Shown in pieces: positions 1 to 11,078 of a stretch of DNA of 36,479 bases. Position numbers and translations under genes: made by a program. Numbering within the stretch: position 1 is the stretch's first letter; each line of letters begins with the position of its first letter. This stretch comes from Rhizoclosmatium globosum. Its lineage: Eukaryota > Chytridiomycota > Chytridiomycetes > Chytridiales > Chytriomycetaceae. The notes beneath the pieces are model-generated. The model had not been told where the DNA came from and did no database searches. It saw only the letters and a program-made list of their open reading frames with translations. The stretch spans positions 1 through 36,479 of the forward strand of contig MCGO01000306.1 of the NCBI GenBank assembly GCA_002104985.1, read 5' to 3'.

Positions 1-777
1 GACCAGTTGCGCCCGTTCTTTCTTGATTTTCAGCTCGTGCTCGAGCGCCTCAATTAAAGCTCTTTCCTCCTCCTGCAATTCTTGATTAAGTGCTTGGTCG
101 TCTTCTGCTTGCTGAATCAGGGCTTCCTGCGATGCCTTAATGTTTGGAATGATGTCAGTCGAAATCGCCCTCAAAGCCTCCTACCTGCAGCATCCGGTCC
201 TGCATTTCGTCGAAAACAGACGATCCAAGCAATGTCGAGTTATGAGAATCTAAGAATTCACGCGTCATTTCAGCCAAGTCATATACCATAGGTTGCCCTT
301 TCAGTTCTGTTGCCTTGTTTTGGAGAAGTCGCTGCGGTAAGTTAGTATCGCCGTTGTACTTAAAGATTGCAGACCTGAAGTTCTTTTATATGAGCATCCG
401 TAACTCCATTCACTCTTTCGACCGTGAGTTGTGGAAGTTCCTTTGGGTATTTTGATGTGAACCTATGACCGCCTCATGTCAGAACAATCAGATGCAGCAG
501 TAATTACTTACTGTACACTCAAATGCACTGCGACGAAATTCACCAGCTCGTAGTTGAGAGGTGTCAAGGTGAGGACAACCCGCTTCTGAGGTGTCTTCGT
601 CATCCACTTATTGATGTTCGCCACGGTTTCTTCACGGCAATCATTGCCATATATAGCAATCAACGCTTCGATTTCGTCCATGGCTTCGACAGATATGTCG
701 AATTGTTGGGTCACCTGGGTCATTTTTGCATCTGTTTTTGGCGATACTAGTAAATATTCAGAGAGGAAAGAGCGCAT
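1..777 (-). CDS. GCN2-like eIF2alpha kinase, N-terminal RWD domain and start of linker (partial, runs off left edge)
   Basis: The visible part is an RWD domain followed by a charged coiled coil, the N-terminal layout of the eIF2alpha kinase GCN2, where RWD binds the GCN1 activator. Exon 1 (512-777) carries DEIEALIAIYGND; exon 2 (375-462) has the RWD signature YPKELPQL; exon 3 (185-331) has the last RWD helix, then a stretch like the GCN2 sequence that follows RWD (FDEMQDRMLQ). From about 126-135 down to 1 it is Glu/Lys/Gln-rich helix. Introns 463-511, 332-374 (branch TACTAAC) and about 136-184 keep the frame. The first ATG is at 777; a second at 723 would drop 18 residues and may be the true start. 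No kinase domain is in the window, so other RWD proteins (GIR2/RWDD1, IMPACT) are not excluded, but the segment after RWD fits GCN2 best. Confidence 0.72.
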
Positions 778-792
778 TCAGAACACATTCTA

Positions 793-1113
793 TTTATTTT
801 TAAATCAGTTATGTTTGTAACAGTGGATTGAGGTATATTGCGATATTGTCACTGATTACGATCAAAACTCGCAAATCATTCGTATTATACATTTATATTA
901 CTTATTATTATTTAATGCTTACTTATTATTATTTCATGATTTGTTTATCACTTCGGCTCTTGGTTTTGCTATAATTGCTACAAAAGCTTTAGGTTCAGCG
1001 CAATAGGATTACACAACTGGGAAACTGAACTTTAGTGGAAAGGTGGTGACGGTTTGATTCTGATTGGTTCCTTTCAATTTGCAGCATCTGACCAATATGA
1101 GCAGTGAGCTCAC
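793..1113. repeat. Copy A of a diverged direct duplication next to the GCN2-like start
   Basis: This stretch is repeated in the same orientation at 1495-1893. The first about 107 bases (793-903) match 1495-1605 with roughly 8 differences by eye; matches then resume in blocks (TGTTTATCACTT, AGTGGAAAGG, TTCTGATTGG, ATGAGCAGTGAGC) separated by indels. A 13-base match, GCATTCAGAACAC, precedes both copies (near 773 and 1409), so the duplicated unit includes the immediate 5' flank of the GCN2-like gene. Short frames in it have no recognisable product. Confidence 0.8.
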
Positions 1114-1494
1114 TTTCCATGCCGGTCCAAGTCCAACTTGAATAAATACAAAAAGAACGGCGAGAAGGTGTCATACGCCGCGATTCCATCGTTTCAACTT
1201 TTCAATTATGATAATTAACGGATTTTTTGAGCAGAGAGTGCGGAGAAAGAGTGTTAAGTCAGGGGTGGTGAGTTCGAGTTGGACTTGCAGTTATGAATAC
1301 CGGCTGTCGAATACATACACAACAAATAGTCGATATTCATTCACGCAGTTTAATTGACTTTATTACGAAATTTGGTTTGCGGGGTTTCTTATCTTAAATT
1401 GTTGGTCGCATTCAGAACACGAAACTCACAACTTCCTGTTGTCGGAATGACGGCAGAAACAAAGTATGCCAATCAATTCTAATAAACTAAATCC

Positions 1495-1893
1495 TTTTAT
1501 TTTTAAATCGGTCATGTTTGTAACGGTGGATTGAGGTACAATACGATATTGTCACTGATTCCGATCAAAACTCGCAAATCATTCGTCTTATACATTTATA
1601 TTACTTTATCAATCGTCTCTAATGCTTTAAAATGCTTGGTTGAATGGTAGATTGATTCCTTCTACGACCTGTTTATCACTTTGGTCTTGGTTGTCTCCTA
1701 CAGAAAAGCCAGCATAAAATCGCCGCTATACTTGCCACAAGCTTCAGATTCGCCGTAATCGTTCATATAGTACGATTATATAACTGGGGAAATCGAGGAG
1801 ATCCGTGCTTCAGTGGAAAGGCGGTGGTGGTAAGTTTAGGTGGGGTTTAATTCTGATTGGCTCCTTTGACAAGACCGGGATGAGCAGTGAGCC
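1495..1893. repeat. Copy B of the direct duplication
   Basis: This copy is longer than copy A because of insertions, for example near 1690-1730 and 1790-1840. It is separated from copy A by about 380 bases that are not obviously repeated. No terminal inverted repeats or target-site duplication are visible, so it looks like a segmental duplication rather than a mobile element. Confidence 0.75.
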
Positions 1894-2481
1894 AAAAAAT
1901 GCGTGAAATTTTGTAAAGCGCAAAGTTTTTGGGAAAAAGCTGTAATTCTGGTCAAACTTTTACTTAAGATTTAAAAAATTGAGAGGTGTTTTTTTAAAAA
2001 CCTTTTCTGACAAGCCACCTTTTCAAAACGTTTTCTTGTGGTCAAATAGGGCCAAAGTTTTTTGTGGATAGATAAAGTTTACCCCAGAAGCCGTAAGAAG
2101 AAACACTAGAAATTATGCAATAATACTCTGATTAAGGAGTCTATTTGTTTTAATTAGTTATGTCTAGGTTGTTAACTCAACACTTCAACAACACACTGAG
2201 CCAGCTTTCTCCACTCATCTCATTCACACACATATCAAACATTTATTAATTGTATTTTATTGTATTTAATGCAATTATCATTTTTTCCTTCGATTAATAG
2301 TCTGTTGTTTGAAACTACCACCAACTATTTTGAAATTGGCGCCTCTTCTGATATGGTATTTTCTCAGCTTGTTGTTGTGTTAAGCTTTATAGGGGCCTTC
2401 TACAAAATTACATTTTTCAAGGTGATCTTCTTTATGCACCAGCTGTTGAATCACTGGTATTTGCAAGCATAGAACTTATAA
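1894..2481. other. AT-rich intergenic DNA, no feature seen
   Basis: AT-rich sequence between the duplication and the transposon. One open frame at 2260-2472 is hydrophobic and low-complexity, with no recognised motif, and is not believed to be a gene. Confidence 0.5.
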
Positions 2482-2483
2482 TA

Positions 2484-2497
2484 CCGTATTTACTGTG
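2484..2497 (+). repeat. Left terminal inverted repeat of the transposon
   Basis: Fourteen bases, a perfect inverted match to 5425-5438, directly preceded by the TA target site at 2482-2483. Imperfect pairing continues inward to about 2507. Confidence 0.88.
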
Positions 2498-2589
2498 CTT
2501 TCTGGGATGAGAACTAACTAACTTAAGAAATAAATCTCACATTTTTAAGTATTATTTTCAGCTTGGAAACTATCTTTGAAAACTCCAAT

Positions 2590-5304
2590 ATGATTCCAGC
2601 CAACAAGCTCATGGCAAGCTTCTTTGAAAAATGCAAGGCTACCTCGCAAGTCCATGTCCCAAGACAATTGAATGCAGCAGAGCAGCTTTCTCTCAAAAGA
2701 AAGCAGGCCTTCCAGTTCATTTCCAAGGAGCTTGGCATTCCTGAGAAGAGACCAGCATGTAGACCAGCATGTAGACCATCTGAACAGCTTCTGGCTTTGG
2801 AGGACAAAAGACGTGACTTAATCAAGCTGTATTTGGAAGCTGACTTGCAGCTTGATGTTTCTGAGTGGTATAACTTGTATAAGGCGGAGGAAGATGAGGA
2901 AAATGATGAGCCAATGGAACCCAGCGCTGAAGGCGATTCTGGAGGCTTGGAGAACAAGGTTTATCACTACACCAACCCAGTTATCAAACAGATCTACAAC
3001 AATTACTGGCATATCTGGGATGTGAACGGTTTGTCCTCCTCCATGACCAACAAACAGTTTCTGATTCTATCTATTTCACACTCATACAGGTAATCATGCA
3101 GGTTGGAAAAAGACCAACGAATGGAGACGCGGAATTATGGGGCTGCTTGGGCACAATGTGCCAAACTCCACGGCTGGGCGTGTTGGGAAAAAATACAAGG
3201 ATCTCCATACCAAATGCGTGGCAGCAAGATGGGATCTTACCAAACTCAAGGATGTGCAAGAGAAGCATCTGAAGTCTTTACCATTCAAGACAAGGCCTAA
3301 TTTGGCAGACATTATTGTTGATGTTCATTGTGCAAGAGCCGAGGCCAAAGACATGAACCCACCACCCCCCTCTAACCGGATCCTCACTGATGCCCAACTG
3401 ACGGAGCTTGTGGGTACATGCAATGATTTCCTTGATGCTCCTGGGTTTGGAGTTGAAATGATCCAGTCTTTTGCAACTGAGATCCATTCACGAAGCAAGC
3501 ATATTGATGAGGCTGTTTGGACAACCAGCTCTTCATGGTGTTATTGGTTTCTTTGAACATTACTGGAGTGCACTCCCAGACGTTTGACTGGTTCTCAGTT
3601 GACTCCAGTCCAGATTGCCGAGCAGGAGCGTCTCCATAACATTGTCTTGGAGAACCTTGCGGTCCTGATTGCAGATGGGATGCCACTGGAGTACTTAATT
3701 GGCCTGGATGAGTTTGGGGCCCATCTTTTCCCTCAAGGTGCCTGGAAGTGGGAGCGAAAGGGAGCACAACATGTTGAGTCACTTGTCAAAAGGGATAAGA
3801 GGCAATACACGGGGGATTTGGTGATCAACGCTGCTGGTGAAATCATTATTTTGGAGCAGATCTTTATGGGGAAAACGAAGGCTTGCCTCCCAAGCAAAGA
3901 AATCCGCGACCAGTTTCCTCAATTCCAATTTAATTACAGCCACAATCATTGGGCCAATCATCATACTAAAGTAGCTCTGATGAAGCGAATCTATAGCTGG
4001 GTGATTACACATTACAGCCATGTCAATCAATGCTCAGAAAAAGAGGCTCAAGCACAGAAACCAACTTGTGCTGTTCTTCTTGACTGTTGGCCTGTCAATT
4101 TAACTGAGATTTTCCGTGATGAAGTGAAGGAGCATTGTCCTGGAATGATTTTGTTTTTTATTGCAGCAGGAGCAACTGGATTGTATCAGGTATAACTCTC
4201 TTTATTTATACTTAATGTCTAACAAATCTACAGATCAATGACACCCACCTCCACAAACCACTAAAGGACTTCCTAAAGCGCTGTGCCATGGAGTGGCTGT
4301 TTTGCAACCTCAAGTCATTTGTCACGCAAATGAAAAGGGATATTGAAGAAGGAATGACTACTGAACTTGCTGAAAGCAACAAAGTGGCTGCATGCAATAA
4401 GCTGATGTCAATGCGTGTCTTGAAGAATTTGGCAGTGAAGTGGCTGTGGGAGGCAGCAAAACATTTGGTTGAGACTGAGGAAGATGGAGTCAGTATTTTG
4501 ATGAAAGGATGGAATCAACTGTACTTAAGGAAGATTCAGGATCCTCAATTTGTGGTTACGGCTCGAGCTGGATGTGCGACAAGAGCTGCATTGAAAAAAG
4601 CTGCTGCATTAGGTGCCGCGCTGGTTGCAGCTAGTGAAGCTGCAGAAGAGGAGAGACTTCAAGTGGCAGCTGCTGCGCAAGCTGCCGTTGAGAGACAGGC
4701 AGATGGATGGGCGGAGGTGATTGTGGTCGCAGCTGCAGAAAAGGACTATCATGAGAGCCAAGTACCAAAGCTCAAGGTTTGGAAGACAAAAGGGGGCAAG
4801 GAGAGAATATCTCGGATTGATCGAAAGAAGAGGATGAGGCCAAGTGGGGAGGATGACATCGAGAGGCTTGCTGTTGCAGGCAAGAAGGCGAAGGTCGTGA
4901 AGGCAAAAACTGGAGCAGCACAAAACCCAGAGATTAAGGCCTTTCTCAAGACCAAAGGAGAGGCAGGAGAGAGGCTTGCTGAAAAGAATAAGAAGGAGAT
5001 GCTCTTTGAGATTGAGAGGAGGGGATGGAAGGCTGCGATGAACATATTTGTTGAGACTGAGCGTGTCAAGACAGCTGCTGCAGTTGCTGCTGTTGCACCG
5101 CAAGAGGAAGTACAGGCGCAAGAGCAGGAACCGGCGCAGGAAGAAGGGACAGACAATGAGGACGAGGAGGGAGAGGATGGAGAGGAAGACGTGGAGGCAG
5201 GGGATGGTATTGCCGCCACTGAACCTTATGATGTTGATGAGGAGAATGAGGAAGAAGATGATTCCAGTGACAGGGACTTCACAATGACTGTGTATGGGCG
5301 TTGA
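2590..5304 (+). pseudogene. DDE_1-type (Tc1/mariner-pogo-like) transposase, one in-frame stop
   Basis: It would cut and paste the surrounding element. The frame runs from ATG 2590 through a predicted intron 3029-3089 and a second, canonical intron 4190-4233 to the stop at 5302-5304. Parts in order: an N-terminal Lys/Glu-rich segment; a helix-turn-helix-like region (3100-3600); then the catalytic core with GLDEFGAH (first Asp), a KWERKGAQ strand, AVLLDCWP (second Asp) and YQINDTHLHKPLK (third acidic position, an Asp, so a DDD-type core). A TGA at 3554-3556 interrupts an otherwise continuous frame just before the core, so this copy is probably not translated in full. The last about 250 residues are Ala-rich then Glu/Asp-rich and look non-enzymatic. 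An upstream exon before 2590 is possible because an AG acceptor-like site lies at 2560. Confidence 0.78.
2749..2778 (+). repeat. 12-base tandem repeat inside the transposase gene
   Basis: The unit AGACCAGCATGT occurs twice in full plus a half copy. It is in frame and adds a repeated Arg-Pro-Ala-Cys unit to the transposase N-terminal region. Confidence 0.8.
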
Positions 5305-5424
5305 AATGGGTTAAAAGTGAAAACAGAAGAAACAAAGAAATCTCACATCAGATAGACTGTATTTAAATTAATCTCACGAAAGAAAACTCGTAACTTTTAT
5401 CTCAAAAATCGGATTCTCAGAAGA

Positions 5425-5438
5425 CACAGTAAATACGG
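5425..5438 (-). repeat. Right terminal inverted repeat of the transposon
   Basis: Perfect reverse complement of the left end, directly followed by the TA target site at 5439-5440. Confidence 0.88.
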
Positions 5439-5440
5439 TA

Positions 5441-8353
5441 GTAATATTTATACAATCAAAATTCACAATTATTCAACTGTAAGTCTGCCCCATTTGTATT
5501 TATTTTCAAGGAGTTAGTTCTGGAAAGGGTTGCAGCCAAAATTTCTATCTGCCTCAACTTTATGAAGTTCTGCTGAAAGCATGCGTGAATACAGAAAAAA
5601 TAACTTGGCAAAATTTTCCTAGACTGAATCAGATTTTTTGTATCATTCTCAAGAGAGCAGCAAAGAGAGGAGGAAGACTCTGAGCTCCCTCTTATATAAT
5701 TTTAAAAGCAAAACCTATTTATTTCATTTCACTCTTATTTTTTGTTATTGTCAGTGTTAATTCAAAATTTATTTTTCCTTCTAACGAACGCAACTTTTTC
5801 ACAAAGAAATCCTTGTGGCCAAGACGTCAAATCCCACAAAAAAATCCTCTTAAGAATCAGATTTATCTTTTTTTGAAATTAAGGGGGGAGTGGAGAATTG
5901 TTCATAAAGGATTCAATTAAGTTGTGGAGTCTAAGTGCATCACAATTAAGGAATCGCAAAGGTGTTTAAATTAACATTTCAAGAGTATTGTAATACAGTC
6001 TTTGTTGGCCACTCACTGTAAGGGCTATTTTTCTTGTTTTCCTTGCATGTCATCACATATTCTCATCAGTGATTTTGAGGTGTTTGGGAGGATACATTGA
6101 ATATTGTTGAGGGATCTCCAATGTTTTACTTAGCGTTTAAGTAGGGGCCTTTTATATTCCTTTGAATAATGTTTACGCAGACTTGCTGGTGTCTGTTGAT
6201 GTGATGTGATTTGGAGAGTCCTTGGCAGTTTTGCTCACTTCATGTACAAGTTGCACTCAACTTTTTCTGGCATATCCCTTGGAATTTTTGACAACGCCAC
6301 TGTCACCTGCACGCTGTTCCCGCTATCCACGCTTTGGGCTATGCAGATCAGATATGATTGCTACCTGGCACAAGTTGCCTAAAAACGCGCAAAGCTGATA
6401 ACTGCCAAGAGAGCAACTTCGCGATCTGATCACATGGCGCAGGTAACAGAAGCTGAATGCAAGGAGCAGCAGTGCATAAGACTACACATATTGTTCAGAC
6501 TCCTCACATATGATTGCAACAGCACTTTCACCATTGTGGCTACTTCACTCCTAGTTAAATCACAGTTGGGATGCAACAAGTTAAAACAGCCATGTGAGTT
6601 TATTAATTTTATAACTTTTAAATGTCTGAACAGAGATTGAATCAAGATACACAATTGCTGATTTTGAGAATGTTATAACTTCTTTTGGAGAATTGTTGAG
6701 CAGCTTGTATCAGAATTTAAAATAAAAATGGAACTATGGTGTCTACCATACGGGTATGTTTCCTTAAATAGTTTCATTTTATAAATAGATCCATAATATG
6801 CAGTCCATTGAGAAAAAGTTTTACAGGAGTCTGGGTGAATTGGCCAAACACATATTTCACATACCTTTGTCTAGCCTGGAAAACACAAGACTATGGGCAG
6901 TAGAAACATTTTTAACCTGAGTGACTTATGAAAACAACATCCCTCATTGTGCAAATGCAGGTAGTCTTTGTTCATTCATGAAAGAATACATTGAATCATG
7001 TGACACAAATTTCTTCCATTAACTCCTGGTTGTTTCACAACAATTATTGTGCATCAGGCCAAAATCAAATTTTGGTTTGATCCTCAGCTCCATTTATGTC
7101 CTCAATGAATACCAGTCTGTTGTCAAGAACAAGCATGCCGCGTAGGATGTAAAGCTGTATTGTGTTTACATGCACTTCTTCCACAATATCAGCAAGATGG
7201 AGCTGGCTCGGTACATTGGCAAACCAAAGTCTGTTGGTGGAGGATGGAACTGAAGGTAGAGTCTCCTGTTGGCAATCAAAAAACTCTTGCAAGTAGTTTG
7301 GGGCTGAAAGACGCTAATGGCTTGTCAATCTTTACGTTGAGAATCCTATGTTATTTCTAGCAGAGAGGCAAAATCCAAGTTTGAAGCTCACTTTCACACA
7401 AGCATTAGCCGTTCCCTTGTACTTACCATTCTAGCCAAAGCAGGACTCAGTAAGAAGTGTTGGAGCGTCGTGCGATGCAAGCCAGTGCTTTAGACATCGC
7501 GAAATAGTGCAGGTTCCCATGGCTACTCCAACAATTAGTCTTTCTTGACAAAGTTTCCTTTGATAATTGTGATATGCTGGGTTCTTATGGATATGGCATT
7601 ACAGAGATGAAACTTGTTTATTGTGGCAAATTTGATTGAAAGCCATGTACATCACTACTATTCTTTATTGGACGCAATGAATTGCTTGACATCTATATCA
7701 TCAAAGGAACATTCAATCGTATCAAGTTTGTTTGTTATTGCCATGATTTTGCAATTAATAATATAATACATAAATTAATACTTTGGACCTCACTCTGTCT
7801 GGATTCTTGATGGAGCCAAAATCCATTGCATTAAGAACATATGCCTGCCTTTTAACTCTGCTAGACACCTTCTTGAATAGCGTGATTACTCTTCAATCCT
7901 GTTAATCTCAATAGTGTCTCAATAGTGAAGGTTGCCACTTGAGGGACGCTTATTTGACTGCCAAATTCCTTGAATTTTGGCCTGAAGGTGAGTCGACAAA
8001 GACGAGTTTGAGGCATGGACGTTCTGTAGTGCTATTTAGGGACTGACCAAACGTCTCAATGAGCTCAAACTCACCTCCAAAAGTGTATTAATGATGTCAA
8101 AAGAACTTGAAGAATTAGGTTGGGCTGATCTGTCAGATGGGTGGGAATTGGTGTTAATTTGCTCTTCTGGAGATTGAACCGGTTTGAGGAGGTTCTGAAC
8201 AGGAGTTCAGTTTGGAACAACAACAACAATTTTTAAGCATGAATGAGGCAATGAATATACAACACTAACCCTTCTCTGTAACAGTCCTGTTGGAGCTCTC
8301 TTGGAATTTGGTCAAAAAAAGGCTCTATTTCTGTACTGGTCCGGCTCAACTTG
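5441..8353. other. AT-rich gene-poor DNA
   Basis: No supported gene. Open frames are short and unlike known proteins. A minus-strand stretch at about 7065-7292 has protein-like composition (hydrophobic/acidic helical pattern) but no recognised motif and could be a coding relic. No tRNA, inverted repeat pair or satellite was seen. Confidence 0.45.
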
Positions 8354-8391
8354 AAAAGAGTAAGAAAGAAAGAAAGGGAGAGGGAGAGGGG
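8354..8391 (+). repeat. Purine-rich simple repeat (GAAA then GGGA units)
   Basis: A stretch of only A and G apart from one T at 8361: GAAA units at 8363-8376 followed by AGGGAG units. It lies in gene-poor DNA. Confidence 0.75.
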
Positions 8392-9967
8392 ATTTGGAAT
8401 ACGGATAATAAAAAGCGCGATATATATAAACAATGAGCTCCTTCTGAAAACTGGAATGTTTGAGATTGTGTTATTGGTTGGATTCACTCAGTTCAGTGTG
8501 AGCTTGAAGACTCCTTAACACAATATGACAAGTGTAAAATGCGAGAATATATATTTTTATTGCAATAGAACATGTTGTTTATTATTACTTTGTCAGCTGA
8601 TGTTAGAACTTGAAAAAGCAGGATAATGAGAATTCACTGCCAGAACAGTATAGTTCGAGAAGAAGCAATTGAAAAGATAAGGAGTGTAAGAAATTTTAAT
8701 ATGGTTAAAATAGTATTTACAGTCATAATTAGTGCCATTCCGGAGTGGGGTGAGGGTCGTGAACAATGTTAGGAGAACCGTGAAGTTTGGGCCTATTCTG
8801 GGAATTTAAGTGTGTTTAACAAGTCTTTGTCTATTAAACACTTGGATGTGGTAAAAATTTGTATCTGTGCTTTGGGTCTAACACTTGATTGGTGGACTAT
8901 GCTTGGATTGATCCCAGTCTTGAAAAATATGAATAATGAATAGCGTTAACAAAATGTGAATTAATGTACTTTTTGTATAGAAAGATTATGAAATGGAAAT
9001 CTTGGAGCCAAAAGGTGAAGTCTGTATGCCAAGCCTCAGACCCTGTAAGTGTATCAGTTTCCTTGATAAGCTCTAATAACTAAGTCAGCCAATCTGAATT
9101 GGCTTGGGTATTTTTTAGGGAATTGTTCCGCTGTGATTGTGAAGTGGCTTGAAGAATCCAAGTATTTAAATGAATAATGCGGCGTCAAGAGGTCAAGCTT
9201 GAACCACAGTCCTCAAACTAAATCTAGCAATATCTTCATATTGAAGGAGTGGAGGAGGGATTTTTCACCCCAACAATTGGAACTGGAGACAAGATGAGGT
9301 AACTTTTGTTGAACAGATGTGCTGGAACTCTCACCAAATATTTGGTGTTGAGGATATATAAGGCAAAGCATTGGCACCATTAGCAATAATTGCCACGAAT
9401 TCAAATGCTGAAAATCAGTCCTATATTTCTTCATATTTTCACAATATGGTCATCCCTGTTAAAGTGTTCCATGGCCAAAGGTTGTCCATTCTTTATGGTC
9501 AATACATATTTTGAGCTCCAATTGCCTCCATTGCTTGTTGGTTGTGTGTCTGAATTATAGCTGACAATGAGCTTTCCCTTCACTGCGCCTCTGGTGGTAA
9601 GAAGGATTTGGCAGGACAGATTTGGTAATCAACAATGTTGAGACGTGCACAAAAATTGGGGTGGAACTTAGAACAACTATCTAAAGTTCCAATTCCGGTT
9701 TAATATAAGTTATTAAAATTGGAGAGCTCCTAAGAGTTGAAGTTGTAATTTACAAGTATTCATTCTGTCAGGTTGACAGATTCTGGTCTATCCAAACCCC
9801 CAGAAAATTGGAGAGAACCGTTTTTAGTAAATATAGGTGGGATCTAATCAATTAAGTGTTGAAGGACATTGTGGATCAGTTGGAAGATGAGAAATTTAAT
9901 CAATGAATTCACAAATCATTTACATCATCTTCCACCACAAGCACCTTATTTTGAACAATGTCTACAC
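8392..9967. other. AT-rich gene-poor DNA
   Basis: No gene can be supported. A minus-strand open frame at 9213-9434 may be a coding relic but shows no motif. Confidence 0.4.
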
Positions 9968-10762
9968 TCACAACATAACCCACAACGATTGGAAAGTAGG
10001 TTGCATTGTCCTTCTTCTTCCAAACCTCTGACTCCCACCATCAACAACTTTTTCATAAACAAATCTGGTAACAGTGTATTTCATATTACCCACCTTTTGA
10101 TCCAGTGGAATGACAATGTCAATGTCTGGTAGCAGTGCAGCCTGAAAAGAGCGCAAAATGGCTTGACTTTGAACATCCTTTTTAAAGGCAGAGGCACTGA
10201 GCTGTTTTGTATGGAGGTAAGCTGATGTGTTTTTCGGAGACATTTTTGCAGAGATGCCATTCCCCTCCTCTGTAATTTCAATCTTTGGAGTGAATCCAGG
10301 AATTGTTGTGACTTGAATAGCGTAAAAGCTTGGGCATGGAATAACACGGTAGAGTGACTCATAAGAGTTGGTGACATCTGTAACTTTGGCCTCATTGCCG
10401 TTTTCAATGATTGGGAATCCAAATATGTCTTTTGCGCTGCACCATGTTTCCCAGTGAGAAGATACATAGCCTCAGGTACACGAAATTTGCCAGCACCAAA
10501 TGGTGTTCCATCACCAAAGTAACGGCTTTGACTCTGCAGCAGGAGTGTTACTGTGCTCTACACCAACAAATCAGCAAAATCAGGATACAATGAACTTATC
10601 TGAGATGTCAGCTAGAGGTGGTCTCTTGAGCATGACCTTGAGAACAGATTTGTGACCTCTTTGAATTTTACAATAGCATTGAGCAGTAGTGTATTGAAGT
10701 GGGCTGGAAAGGTTTTCAACTTGGGTGGTGGTGCCAAGACTGAAAATAGCAGTTTTGCACAA
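9968..10762 (-). pseudogene. Unidentified decayed protein-coding gene
   Basis: On the minus strand about 160 codons read without a stop from about 10450 to 9968, with a normal protein-like mix (IPGFTPKIEITEEGNG, then ALLPDIDIVIPLDQKVG). Just upstream, two other frames continue the coding look: one has RYFGDGTPFGAGKFRVPEAM (near 10530-10470), the other KVMLKRPPLADISDKF (near 10640-10590). Passing from one to the next needs at least two frame changes, and stops occur between them, so it reads as a frameshifted gene. I do not recognise the family: no P-loop, DDE triad, reverse transcriptase or RRM motif is visible. It could be host-derived or part of a mobile element. Confidence 0.4.
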
Positions 10763-11078
10763 AGTTGTATTTCGACTTTTTTAAACTTATTTTATTCATT
10801 CTGGAGAAAGCAGGCAGTTGTGATGGTGTTCTTGAAAAAAGTGCAAGGTTGGGGCAAGAACAATGGTTTATGACTAATCCAAATCGTCTCATCTTAAGCT
10901 GTACAGGATGCAAATCGAGAGAGAATTAAGTAAGCTACAAAATGAACTAAGTTTTGTGTCTATCTGACCAGTATTACTGAGTTAATGAGGTTTTTCTGAA
11001 ACCATGTGAAATCATTGAGAGAAAACCTAGATAATCTTAAATTGATAACCAACCCAAAAATACTCTGCTAACAGGCAA

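Larger units (their letters stand above)
2484..5438 (+). mobile_element. TA-flanked DDE DNA transposon, about 2.95 kb, with both terminal inverted repeats
   Basis: The left end starts CCGTATTTACTGTG (2484-2497) and the right end finishes with its exact reverse complement CACAGTAAATACGG (5425-5438). Weaker inverted similarity continues about 10 bases inward (TTCTG..GA). Both ends abut a TA dinucleotide (2482-2483 and 5439-5440), the target duplication of the Tc1/mariner/pogo superfamily. The single gene inside encodes a DDE_1-type transposase on the + strand. The intact ends and clean TA flanks imply fairly recent insertion. No other copy of the termini was noticed in the window. Confidence 0.88.

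Noticed and set aside
995..1189. Minus-strand 64-codon frame inside duplication copy A
   Set aside because: It is not preserved in copy B, has no motif, and composition is not protein-like.
4609..5219. Long minus-strand open frames opposite the transposase tail
   Set aside because: They are shadows of the Ala/Glu-rich + strand coding sequence; the products are Ser/Cys/Leu low-complexity with no motif.
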